From the NCBI GenBank assembly GCA_022410635.1, contig JAJVDF010000252.1, positions 397,391-461,390 on the forward strand: a stretch of 64,000 nt of DNA. Direction: 5' to 3'. A model generated the notes under the pieces. The model was not told where the DNA came from. It did not search any database and saw nothing but the letters and a program-made list of their open reading frames with translations. Below are positions 14,183 to 25,425 of this stretch, in pieces. Each line of letters starts with the position of its first letter. The first letter of the stretch is position 1. The translations under genes and the position numbers were made by a program. The DNA is from Tretioscincus oriximinensis. Taxonomy: Eukaryota; Chordata; Lepidosauria; Squamata; Gymnophthalmidae.

Positions 14183-16041
14183 CCATTTGAAAAACAAAGT
14201 ATTTGCAACTCAGTAACACTACTGATTTTCTGCAGTTTTCCTAGTATCAGTCTTTCTATTCCAAAATGAACAAAGAAGTCTACAGCTGGCATGAAATTGA
14301 TAAAATTGTAACAAACTATTACAGACTTTACATTTGGGTATAACAATCTGGAACATGACCTAACATCTGCTATATTTTTCTATAAGCCTTGGAAAACATA
14401 ATTTTGGGGAGTCTGTCACAGAATTCTGACCAGGAAGACCTGGCTGGAGCAAAACCATTTCAAGGGATTGCCTCTTCTAACTCTATTGCCAGCTACAGTT
14501 GACAGATCTGGCTCAGATTCAAGGGCTCTCTGTGAGATCTGAAGACATCTATAGCAGAGAAAAGATATTTTGTTATTTGATTCTTAATATGGAATAATCA
14601 GCTGAAAAAAGCTCTTCTTCTACCTTTGTCATGTTTGATCATGCAGCACAGCAATCAGTGCCACTTCGAACCAGGAACTGAAAACCGAACCACAAATCAA
14701 CTAATAATTTGACAGAAAAGCTGACTGGAATAGAGCTGGGTTGAAGTCTCTTCTGCTTTAGTCTACAGTTCAAGCTTCTGCCTAAACACTTTAAGAAGAG
14801 GATGCTTCAGGCTTCTGCCCTGTAATATATTTACCCTCTGCAGTGAATTATTTATGACTTGATTGATAACCTTTGTCATACAGTATGTGCTAAATTCTGT
14901 TCGCACTTCAGTGTGTTGAAGCTGTATGTATATATAATTACAACCACCTATGATGTCTAGGTAATTATGGATAACACTTATATATTGCATACAAATAATA
15001 TTTAAAACGCTAATGACTTCATTTTCTTTTAAATTACAAACAGCACAGTGCAAATTGGCTTGGGTTTTTATAAATTACTGATTATGGAGATGTGGAAGAA
15101 TATACTACACTGCACAGAGAAACATGTGGGGAAAAATACTACATTGCTGAATATATACCAAACAGTAGAAACTATCAGGTAATCTGACAGTACACAATAT
15201 TAGTGAAGCTCATGGTGATTAAGGCTGAATGTGGCAAATATTGCTCTTTCAGAATGTGTTACTAAATGTATAATTAGCCTGTTTCCCATGCCTACAAGGT
15301 GCTTTAACACCTCTGAGCCGGGGTTTGCAACTGTGAGGGGAAATAAATGTGAACAGAACAATGTTTTAAATAATATATACAAGAGTGCACAAACAACCGA
15401 ACATTTCTTTTGCATTTTTAAACTCTTCACCCCACCCATACCCCTTTGGAATACTTCTTAGGTTTCAGAGCAGGAGAAATTCATAAAAAATAAAGAGCAA
15501 CAAATGCAAATTGATTGCTTCACAAGTTATGATTTTAACTTTTTTGAAAATTATGATAGTAGTAAAATAGATGCAAGGGTTAAAATATAATGGCTGAAAA
15601 TAGGTGCTGGACAGTGACATGTATACTTTCTAGTACCTTTTTAGTACAAAAAAAGGAGTACAAATAAAAAAAGCAGAACTGAAAGATTTAGAAAACTGTC
15701 TTCCAAATTATTTGGAACAGCCATGAAGAGGCCAGGGTTTAAGGTACCTTCCCTGACCTCATACAGAAATGGAAAACACATAACATTTTGGGAATATGTA
15801 CTCTTCTTTGGGCCACCATAGACTTGAGGTGGGGGTGCAGGCAGATTATGTTTTGTTTCAGCATATTTTGCCTTTGAGGCAGTTTACAGAGTCTGTTGGA
15901 AGCATCCAAAGACCATAGAACATATAAGGCCAATGTGGTAAGTCACACTTGATGATGTCATCAAATGTCACAGCAACATCTGGCCTGATCTCAAGTATAA
16001 GCCTGAAAAAAGGAAACAGCATAAGGGGAAACAGGTGGGTT
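14183..16041. other. Intronic sequence without recognised genes
   Basis: AT-rich; no exon or repeat was recognised. Confidence 0.35.
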
Positions 16042-16255
16042 AGGGCTTGGGCTGAACTTTGCTCCTAAGCGGCTGAGGAAAGCATATGAGAGTCCTAAGA
16101 TTAGGGCTATGACTTGTTCTCAGGGGGCTGACGAAAGCACAGTAATACCTTAAGGTTAAAGCTGTATCTTGCTCCTAAGGGGCTAAGGAAGATGCACTAA
16201 TGCCTTCAAATAAATGGCTCTAGCTTGCTCCCAGGTGGCAGAGGAATGAGCACTG
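16042..16255. repeat. Degenerate minisatellite, about four units of 55-60 bp
   Basis: Successive units share the pattern 'ggct...cttgctcctaaggggctgaggaa' followed by 'gcac...taatacctt'. Visible cores are 'tttgctcctaagcggctgag', 'ttgttctcagggggctgacg', 'cttgctcctaaggggctaag' and 'cttgctcccaggtggcagag', spaced by roughly 55-60 bases. Confidence 0.7.
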
Positions 16256-16985
16256 GTAGTGTGTATGTGATGGTGAAATACACTTTATTGCCAAATGTAG
16301 CCCACCCAGCCTACAAATGAATGAAGGTATGAGCGAATTACCTTTGGCAATATAATGTAATTTGGAAGTGTTTTTCATGCCAAAAGGCAAATTCACTGAT
16401 AATGAAGGGATATAAAACGGTTTTCATTTTCAGAGCAACTTTCTAGTCTCTGCCACACATTTTAAAACCAAAATGAGTGTTCTCTCTCATATTCAACTTC
16501 CTAAGTACTGTGATCATTCAGAGACAATCTGTACAGAAGAGATGTACTCAATGTATGAGTCAGGAGGAAATTTAAAATGAGCAGAGGTTGCACTATACCA
16601 CTTTTGAATGGTGGTAAAAAGAATTATGGCTATCTGTGACAATAGAAACAAGCAGTTAAAGAAAGTCTGAAGTGGTGACCACTCAAGGATTGCACAAGAT
16701 GAAGAGATAAAGAAAGAGATGCTTAATATTGGTCTTTATGTGTCAATGACAGAAATCTCTGGACTAAAATGAAGCTAGTCTGTCCACTTTGGATATTTCC
16801 GGATAGGAATAACAGAAATACTGTTCTGGCTCAAGAGCTGTTAAATTGGATCTAGAAAGGGGAAAATTCCTACTGAGCAACTTTTCCATTTCTTTTGAGA
16901 GCATCAAGGAACATATGACTCAGATCACTTGATAAGTATTGTCTACTTGGCTTAAAATCCCTCACCAAATTCCTCAACCCTCTTA
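16256..16985. other. Intronic sequence without recognised genes
   Basis: Nothing recognised between the minisatellite and the CR1 fragment. Confidence 0.35.
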
Positions 16986-16989
16986 CAGA

Positions 16990-17330
16990 TGAACAGCTGG
17001 CTAAAAAACAGAAAGCAGAGGATAGGATAACTGAATATTTTTGCAGTGAGCAATAAAAGGGATTCCCCAAGGTTCTGCACTGGGCCAATCATTTTTTAAT
17101 ACATTCATAAATGTCAGTGAAATGGCCTTGTTTCCAGATGACACCAAATTGTGAAGAGCAGACAAAACAAAAAAGAAATGTAAAAGCTCCAGGAGACTCG
17201 TTGGACATAAGGGATTTGACATTAAAGTGGCAGATGTTCAAGATGAACAAGTGTCAACAGATGCACATTAGACCAAAATTTGTAACTACCCACAGGGACT
17301 CATTGGAACTGAGCTGACCCAGAAGGGATG
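16990..17330 (+). mobile_element. CR1 reverse-transcriptase remnant
   Basis: In broken frames the plus strand reads SWLKNRKQR, then a G-I-P-Q-G-S-A-L-G-P block (17,052-17,090) and F-P-D-D-T-K-L (17,130-17,150). These match the CR1-type RT motif order GVPQGSVLGP and FADDTKL. The active-site equivalent reads PDDT. Several stops and frameshifts make it a dead internal fragment with neither 5' nor 3' end. Confidence 0.7.
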
Positions 17331-18218
17331 TGGCAGTATTCAAAAAGGTTGTTAAAAATAATATGTTAGGAAATTTCATTTGTAAGGATAGACATCTTGA
17401 GTTTTTGCAATTAAAAAAGAAGGTGACTGAATAACAAAAGACTAAGGTGTATAATCTGCTATAGTATGGAATATTTTTTCCCTTTCTCAGAATCTTAGAA
17501 CCATAGAAAACACGAACAGAATTTTGGAAGAAACAGAGGAGAGGGCAAACAGTGTTTCTGACACTGGTTCCTTACATTGAAAAACTAGGCAAAAAAGCTC
17601 ACGCCATCTACCTGTTTCTAATTCTGGTCCCCTGATACTGAAGAAGTATACAAGAAAGCTCATGCCAACTACCTTTCTCCTGCTAATCTTCAAGTATTAC
17701 AAGACCCTTCTTGCTGGACTTTCTAACTAAGAAAAACAAGTTATTTCTCTGAAATCAATTACCAAAAGTGGTGTTTGGTCATCAGCTTAGTTGACTGCAA
17801 AAATATATGAGCAAATGCATGGTGGACAGAACTCCTGTACTTTTTCTTCACTCCTGCTCATTATGCCCTGCCATAGAAAAAGCAACTCATCCCGTTCTGG
17901 AACAGATTTCTGCTAGAATTAGACAGGCTTGTCCTATTTCATGCCCAAAGAACCCCCAGAGACAGCACTAAGGCTTTAAAGGTCAATAATGTTTTTTTTC
18001 TGGATTTTGGGGTTTCTAGCTGGGCTGCATTTAGGGATAAACTAATTTCTGTCAATACTTTCTAAAGAGCCACCAGAAAGGGCTCCTCCATGCTTCTGCT
18101 TGTTGTTCTGTTGTTTGGTCCAGGCCCAGTTATAAAACACATCACTGAGTTTTATTGCTTGGGCACCATAAATAGATCATCCCTTTAGCCAATGAGCTAG
18201 CGTAATGAAGACAATTTG
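17331..18218. other. Intronic sequence with dispersed repeat trace
   Basis: 17,640-17,725 contains 'gaaagctcatgccaactacc' and 'tacaagacccttcttgctgg', words shared with 25.7, 51.7 and 62.1 kb. Otherwise nothing recognised. Confidence 0.4.
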
Positions 18219-18393
18219 TGGGCTGATTCATACTTGATCTTATTCTGTTTCAAAAAGTAGCCTAAGGGCCCTGCTATTGAAATGTGATTCAGGCTAGCAC
18301 AGGCCTTCTCTTGGTCTATGGCAGTCTGGAATAGCATCTATCCCACAGTCCATTTTCTGAAATACAATAAGGCCAATTATGAACCAAGCCCCC
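18219..18393. mobile_element. Foldback repeat, copy C
   Basis: The left arm 'gatcttattctgtttcaaaa' pairs with the right arm (reverse complement 'ggccttattgtatttcagaa'). The middle pairs 'gctagcacaggcc' with 'gtgctagcc'-like bases. This is the same terminal motif as in the other four copies. Confidence 0.55.
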
Positions 18394-18562
18394 CGTTTCA
18401 GAGTATTTGCCAGAGCAATACTCAATATAGACTGTGTTTCAACTAAATATCCAATGGGAGGGTTGTTAGAACCTTTGAGATTAACAAAAAATTAAGAGAG
18501 GCAGCATGAGCTTTCATAAACAAGCTTATATTTTCAAATGCTTAAAGCTCTACTTCTTAAAA

Positions 18563-18930
18563 TAGGCTGATCAGATTACCCCCTTTGGGGGGAGGACCAT
18601 GTTTGGGGGTGTCTACCCCACCCTCCTAGGGGAGGTCAATTTTCCCATTTTTGCTGAGGAATTTTTTTTTAATTTTTTTTTAAAAAAGGAAATTTACTGG
18701 CAATTGGGGTCAGCTCCTGAAGGTACCCTCCCCCCTCAGTAAAAAATAAACAAATGCAAATTTCTCACACACTTTTAAAATTTCTCACACACTTCAAAAA
18801 ATTCTCACAAACTGCAGATTTCTTAAGCGGCAATTTCAGAGAGGTATGCATGTTGGTATGCATTCATGAATATGCAAATTAGCATGAATATTAATTGCCC
18901 TAGTTTGGGCCTCAAAATCTGGTCACTCTA
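18563..18930. mobile_element. Non-autonomous DNA transposon relic with TAG...CTA ends
   Basis: The left end TAGGCTGATCAGATT resembles the reverse complement of the right end (TAGAGTGACCAGATT). The left terminus matches the foldback element at 33,723. Unusually, the bases just outside, TCTTAAAA and TTTTAAGA, are also exact reverse complements, so the palindrome extends past the apparent ends and no direct target duplication is visible. The interior holds a short tandem array and 'atatgcaaattagcatg'. Confidence 0.55.
18761..18818. repeat. About 20-bp tandem repeat, three units
   Basis: 'tttctcacacacttttaaaa', 'tttctcacacacttcaaaaa' and 'attctcacaaactgcag' follow one another inside the transposon relic. 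Confidence 0.75.
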
Positions 18931-19289
18931 TTTTAAGANGTTCCCTAAGTCCTAATGGATCAGCCTTCATAGCTATTTGTTTACCTCTGATATCTGATAT
19001 GGCAAATGCTATGTACTACTGAGTCTAAAGCACTTTTTAGCCATTTTTTCTTCTGTTTATGGCCAAAGACCCAAATAATTAAGTACCACACATTGCTAAC
19101 CGAGGCTGGTCTGATATTTCCATGCTTGTTAGGTAAGAGTCACAAAACACTGATTATTTTAGATGGTTGTGCCATAAGCTATCTAATTCTAAGGTATACA
19201 GAAGCCACCTCCCCCTTCATGTTCTAGGAATGTCCTATTAGAATTTTGACTGCTGTTTCCATATGTTAGCAGTTCTTTGGACATGAGAA

Positions 19290-19590
19290 AGAACAGAAGA
19301 ACGTAAGAGTAGCCATGTTGATTTGGCCACAGACCATCTAGTCCAGGATTCTGTCTCACACAATGAGACACCAATTGTACCTGGCAAAACCCCTTCCCCT
19401 CACTTGTTTCCCAGAATGTTTCTTGCCTCTCTCTCCAACCCTGAGACAGTATCTAGGCAACCTTTTCAGTTGCTATTGGTATATTTAGCCTCCCTGAATT
19501 TGTCTAATCCCCTCTTAAAGTCATCCAGGCTGGCTGCTGTCATCACCTCTTCTGGACATAAATTCCATAGGATGAAAGCACAGTGGGCTT
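19290..19590 (-). mobile_element. CR1 3'-end fragment
   Basis: On the minus strand this ends with the 'tctagtccaggattctgt' block and degenerate octamers ('agaacagaagaacgtaag' on plus). Upstream it contains the reverse complement of the 'gtgatgacagcagccagcc' region. The family is that of the 3' ends at 54.9 and 58.2 kb; more diverged than those at 39.5 and 56.3 kb. Confidence 0.65.
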
Positions 19591-19660
19591 TTAAGTTCTG
19601 TTCTGAAATTGACAGAAATTTGAAAAGCAGGGTTTGCTAATGCATAAAGGTGCACTGCAG

Positions 19661-19692
19661 AAAGAAAGAAAGAAGGAAAGAAAGAAGAAATG
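19661..19692. repeat. (GAAA)n/(GAAG)n microsatellite
   Basis: A purine-only run of GAAA and GAAG units. Confidence 0.8.
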
Positions 19693-22600
19693 ACCCTAGC
19701 TATGTATAAAGTTGTCAGTTGTGTAGACTGCGGTCACATCATTTAATAATGATAAATTCATGCGAAGTTCTAAAGTAAAAGCTTACAAATTCTTAAAAAG
19801 TAGTTTAATGTTCTTCGTGTTCATGGCTGCAATTCAAGACTAGCTCTGCTCCTGTTGTAATGAGAAATACCAATGTGGTAACAATTAAGAGTTTGCTTTA
19901 GCATTAATGAAACTGTTCCAGTTCTAAATGCAGCTCTCTCCCTTTGACAGGTTGGCACTAATTTAAAAGAAAATGTCAGGGTCAATATAAGCACATATTC
20001 TGACAGTTCAGCTTTTTCCTTTAGTATAAGAAACTGTTTGAAATTTAGCTTTCATCAAAAATGGGATCACTGCCCGCTTGAAAAGAAACAATAGTTTAAA
20101 CTTTAGTGATTTTCCATTTATAAAGCCACATTTCTATTAAGATAAATAATGCAAACTACAGCAACCGACTGAAAAAAATTGTTTTTGTGCCGTCTCTACA
20201 CTGTCCAATTTAAAATGAATATGACTAACACTGGCTAGGATTACAATATTTTTGAAGAAAGAGTCACACACCCAATGATCCTTTTTTAAAGAATTTACCT
20301 ATTCCTTTCGTTCTAGGTAGAATTTAGGATAATTAATAGATTTCATCTTGTGTTATGTTGTTTTAACGTTTAAGGGTATTAAACAGTGTCCTATATTTGC
20401 TAGCAGGATACTTCTGAACAAGAAGTTTTCTGCATGATATACATAAATAAAGAGAATAAGGAAAATACGTTACAGAAGTTCAGTTGAAGTTTTAAGTCCA
20501 AAGGGAGGAGCAAAGTATTTTGAAATTCTACAAGAGGTCTTTAAGAAACATTCTGAATGAATATACTCAGGATTATTAATCAGCACTGATGAAACCACGA
20601 AAATTAAAGGTGGAAAGTCCTGTTTGTTACTGTAATTATTTTATCAGTATAGTTTCTTGCAGTACTTTATGAGCTATGAAGTGTGAATCACTAATGAAAC
20701 TTTCTCAAGGAAGCTTCTATAGGGCTGCATCTCTACTTATCTGGTCAAACATCCAGTAGAATATCTTCTACTAGTGCATCTCCATTTAAGGTGAAAGTAG
20801 GTACCTTGCAGCAATCATGCCACTATGTTATCGAGACAGAAATGAGATTTTGTTGACTTCAATTAAATATCTCCTTGCTCAAAAATGAAGACAGAGAGAC
20901 ATCATTTTAAGCATTAATTAAGATGTTCTCCCGTGTACCAGCAAGGAAGCCACTTTTTCTGGCCTAATGAAGGGAGGAATGCCTCACTCCATTTAAAAAG
21001 AAATAATAGTTGTATATAACAGATTCAGAATTATACCACAAAGTGATGTTCTTTTCAAGGAAGAGATGTCCTGGGGTTAGAATGAAGAAATCAGAAGAAA
21101 AAGAATTAAATAAAACATAATGTGGTATGTTAGTCTCTCATATATATTTCATACAGTTGCATTGAGGGAATTCCAAAGATTCTTTTCTTTCATGTAATCT
21201 CTTCTGTAATCAAAAACTGATGTTTTGCTTTCACATCCAACCTTTCACTTACTCATAAATGTTTCTTCCATATCCACTACAGCTTTACCGCTAAGTAACA
21301 GGGAAAAGGATGAGTGATTATCTTTTCATGGCACACAACAAAAAACCAATAAGATATGACCTGGTGGACTGAATCAGTTGCACATCCAGCTGTGTCTTCG
21401 TACTGTAGCCAGCCAGTTGCATATAGAAGCCTTTTGAGTAGAAGATAAGCACAACAAATTGCCTTGTTCATCATCTTCCATAGTCAGCCTGCAGAGGCAC
21501 ACATTCTCACCCCACCTCTGGTCCATTATTTCTGGCTAGAGTGTCCATGAAAGAAAGAAGTAGACTGACAAGTGCAAAATGTCACCTGCCAATCATCTAT
21601 AAGGTCTTTTTAAAAAACCTTTTGCCACAGATGAACACAAAACATTTTAAGCTAAAAGACCCTGACTGTGAAACCAAGCATTGTGAGATTTTAAAACAGC
21701 TGGACTTATTTTAAGCTCTGGAGAGAGGGGGGGGGGGCAGCCTTTGTTCTGATGAAATCTTTCAAATGTTCTGTTGTTCCACACTCACAACTATGATGTC
21801 CTCTCTTGCTTGTCTCTTTTATAGACTAAAAAAATCCCCCAATGCTAGAACCTTTTTTCACAGGAAATATTTTCAGCTCCCCTAATCATCTTACAGTGCA
21901 TCCAGATATATTTTTTTTCATGGCCTCACTGCAGATTAAGGGGGATTTGCCTCATCTAATTGCAGATTCAACAGTGGTAGTGTTAGAAAACTGTACACGT
22001 TTTCCTCCTAGTACATTTGCGCAACTTCCACAGTGTGAACTATGAAGGCAACATGTGTCAAAAACTACAGTCCTACTTCGAGATTCTTCTCCTACCTTAC
22101 AGTGGGTTTCGTTCTATAATCTTATACGATTTATGCATTCTTGCATATACTGTGTTTCATTAAGTATACATAATACCTATTTCTTCCATCCATCTTTGAT
22201 CTTCAGAGAGCATTATAGTATCTATTTTAACCCATATTTTATTTCTACCATTTCTATATTATTTTTTGTTTGAGGCAGAAAAAAAGATAATTGATGTGTT
22301 TTGTAACAATCCATGAGTCGATGCTTTTACATGGAACAGTAAAAAATCTGAATTTCAAGCTGTACATCAAACTTAAATGATATATATATATTGTAAGGTT
22401 ACAACATTTGTATTTTCTTAAAATATCTCCTCCCAAATTTTCCGTTCTAATATTTTTTAATGTTGTTGCTGTTTTAATCTAATTGAACAGTTGTGTTTTT
22501 CTTTGTTATGATAAATAAATAAGTAAAAAGCCAGTCAAGTTAAGAATATTGATTTCCCCCCCACACCCCCAAAGCCACAATGTTTTAGTTTACTGCAGTT

Positions 22601-22950
22601 GCTAGGTTACAGGCTGCAAAAGCAGATTTTCTCAAGGTTAATTTGAATTTTCATCATCCCTAGTTTGCTATCATTAGCAGCTAATCCATCCTTGAAAGCA
22701 CATAATTATTGCTATTGGTATGGTATAAGTATTATCTTTCAGTGAAATAGTACTAGCTAAAAATATTTCCTCCATGTAGATACCAACTTCATCACAGAAA
22801 CATACTGTAATAAAAAAGACACGCACAAAAAGATGGAGTTTTCCAATTTAGGCTACTGAATTTACATACATTTACTGAAACAAGGACTTCAAAGGAATCC
22901 TTGTTAAAAGGTCTGTTAAAGGACAGATAGTACTGTCACGAACCAGCTAC
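19693..22950. other. Intronic sequence without recognised genes
   Basis: Contains a poly-G run near 21,727 and an AT-rich stretch near 22,380. No recognisable exon, RNA gene or complete repeat. The region 19,800-20,700 is unusually free of recognised repeats. Confidence 0.35.
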
Positions 22951-23017
22951 TTATCCTGTTAATACATCAAAGGCTAGGAAAGGCACTTTCAAAGCCTATC
23001 TACCTGCTGATGAGAAG

Positions 23018-23545
23018 TCATGGCTGTGTGTTCGGTGCAAGGAGCTCTTGGCTCTCAGGGAAAATGTTTCTTCCCTTGAGGCCAAAGTAGCCGACCTGGA
23101 GAAACAGAGAGACAGAAATAGGCATCAGGATGAGACCTCCAGGGATACAGCAGGGGCATCCCACTCCTGGGAGTGCAGCCCTCCAGCTATCTTGGAGAAT
23201 GGGCAGAGAGGATATCAGACCGAGGGACAGCTTCCCTCAGTGGGGACCCCTTCCTTAGAAGATGCGCCGGTATCCTCTAGCACCAAGGATAGTCCTCCAC
23301 GGGTGGTGGGATAGGGGCTTCTTGTAGTGGGCGATTCGACTGTTAGGCATATAGAGAGGAGGGTGTATGATGGGCGTACGGACCGCATGGTAACTTGCCT
23401 GCCGGTTGCTAAGGTTGCGGACATCATGCTACATCTGGATGGGCTGATAGGCAGCGCCGGGGGGAGCCAGGTGTTGTGGTACATGTTGGTACCAACAACA
23501 TTGGGAGAGCCAAGTAGGGCGTCCTGGAAGCCAAATTTAGGTTGC
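23018..23545 (+). pseudogene. CR1 ORF1 remnant (coiled coil plus SGNH/esterase-like domain)
   Basis: ORF1 of CR1 encodes a nucleic-acid-binding helper protein, in several lineages with an SGNH-hydrolase-like esterase domain. The frame reads WLCVRCKELLALRE and SSLEAKVADLEKQ, a Cys-x2-Cys followed by heptad-type leucines consistent with a coiled coil. A premature TAG at 23,312-23,314 follows, and then, in the same frame, LLVVGDSTVRHIERR, where GDS is the nucleophile motif of the esterase family. The block continues as CLPVAKVADIMLHLDGLIG and becomes unreadable after about 23,540. Confidence 0.7.
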
Positions 23546-24049
23546 TANGTAGAAGATTGAAATCCAGGACCTCCAAGGTAGCATTTTCTGAAATGCTACC
23601 TGTTCCATATGTAGGACCAGCTAGGCAGGCAGAGATTAGAAACTTCAATGTGTGGGTGAGGCTGTGGTGTTGTGAGGAAGGATTTAGATTTGTTAGGAAC
23701 TGGGGGACACTTCGGGACAGGCATACCTGTACAAAAGGGACAGGTTGCACTTCAACCAAGATGGAACCAGACTGCTGGCACTTAGTATTAAAAAGGTTGC
23801 AGAGCAGCTTTTAAACAGATTTCTGGGGAAAGCTGACAGGAGCTGGGCAGAATCTGGTTAGAGATAGTGTAAATGTAAACAAAACTGCTGAGGAACAGAA
23901 TTATGCAGACAATATAGCATCGGACAGAGAATCCGGTTGTAGTATTCAAGTAAAAAGCTGTATGGGGCAAAATTTGCACTGGAGAAGGGCATATAAATGC
24001 CTGGATGCAAATGCCAAAAGCCTCCAAACAAAAATAGGGGAGTAGGAAT

Positions 24050-25425
24050 GCTTAGTGAACGACAACAACGTCAATATTATTGGCATAAATGAAACCTGGT
24101 GGACAGAAGAAAACCAATAGGATACAGTAATACCAGGTTACAAACTATACAGAAAAGATAGGAAAGAGAGACCTGGTGGTGGTATATCCTTGTACGTTAA
24201 AGAAGAGATTGAATCCTACAAACTGGAATTTCTAGTTCCATCCACAGACCCACTGTGGATAACATTATCAGGTCAGAAAACAAGTCTAATATTGGGAGTA
24301 TGCTACCAGCCTCCTAATCAAACACCTGAAAGTGATACTCATTTGGAACATGTGGTCAATGAAGTTTCCGAAAAGGGAGGGGTAGTAATAATGGGAGACT
24401 TCAACTATCCACACATTGATTGGGAAAACACTTGTTCAGTTCATGAAAAAGAAATAAAATTCTTAGACATGCTAACTGATTGTTTCCTAGAGCAGGTGGT
24501 TTTAGAACCAACCAGGGGCAAGGGAATCCGGGATTTAGCCCTAAGTAATGAACAGGGCTTGATACAAGATGTAACTGTGATCTCATAGGAAACAGTGACC
24601 ACAATACAATAACTTTGAACTTGAACATGGATACAAAATTGTCCAGCAATTCTAACACAGAAACCTTCAACTTTCAAAAAAGACATTTTCCCAAAATGAG
24701 GAAAATGGTAAAAAGAAAATTAAAAGGGAAAGTGAGAAAAGTCCAGGCCCTTCAAAAAGCATGGAAACTGTTTGCAAATACAATATTGGAAGCTCAAATA
24801 AAATGCATTCCCAAGAGAAGAAAGTCCACCAAGTCCAAAAGGACACCTGTATGGCAGTAAGGGAAGTCATTAGAATGAAGAGAAACTCATTTAAAAAGTG
24901 GAAGGCTGATCCTAGTGAGAACAAAAGGGAGCACAGCTGTGCAAACCAAATACAAGGTAGTAGTCAGGGATGCAAAGAAAAACTTTGAGGAGCACATTGC
25001 AAAGAATATTAAAAGGACTTTTTCAAATACATCAGAAATAAGAATCCTACCAGGAAAGCAATCAAACCATTAGATAGCAATGGAAAAAAGGGGACAATCA
25101 AGGAGGATGTGGAGATTGCGGAGAGGGTGAATGAATTTTTTGCTTCAGTTTTCACTGAAGAAGACAGAGGGTATTTACCTGCAAAAGATTTAGTCTTCTC
25201 AGGAAGAACACCAGAGGAATTAAGCTAGATAGACATAACATGGGAGGAGGTCCTTGCTAGACTTAATAAGATGAACATTTATAAATACCCAGGGCCAGAT
25301 GACATTCATCCAAGGATGTCAAGTCATCCAAGGAATTCAAATGTGAAATTGCTGAACTTCTAACCAAAACATTTAATCTTTCCTTAAGATCAGACACAAT
25401 ACCAATAGATTGGAGGCTACAGGTG
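24050..25425 (+). pseudogene. CR1 ORF2 remnant (endonuclease and RT N-terminus)
   Basis: ORF2 of CR1 nicks target DNA and reverse-transcribes the element RNA. The frame shows INETWW (endonuclease, 24,085-24,105), then after a stop ERPGGGISLYVKEEI, GVCYQPPNQTPE, and VIMGDFNYPHIDWEN, the conserved catalytic Asp-x-Asn block. It terminates at 24,586-24,588; the final GNSDHNTI endonuclease motif continues in another frame at about 24,585-24,612, so there is a frameshift near 24,580. Further on are FFASVFTEED (25,135-25,165) and KYPGPDDIHPRM, the start of the RT domain. No RT active site is present. Confidence 0.75.

Larger units (their letters stand above)
22960..25425 (+). mobile_element. CR1 LINE, 5' part retained, 3' part missing
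   Basis: Contains in order a CR1-type ORF1 (coiled-coil and esterase-like block) and an ORF2 with an apurinic endonuclease domain and the first RT blocks. The RT reading stops after D-W-R-L (about 25,410), where most of RT and the 3' UTR should follow. New LINE insertions usually lose the 5' end, so this copy has the opposite truncation and probably suffered a later deletion or another insertion. Many frameshifts and stops mean it is dead. Confidence 0.8.
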
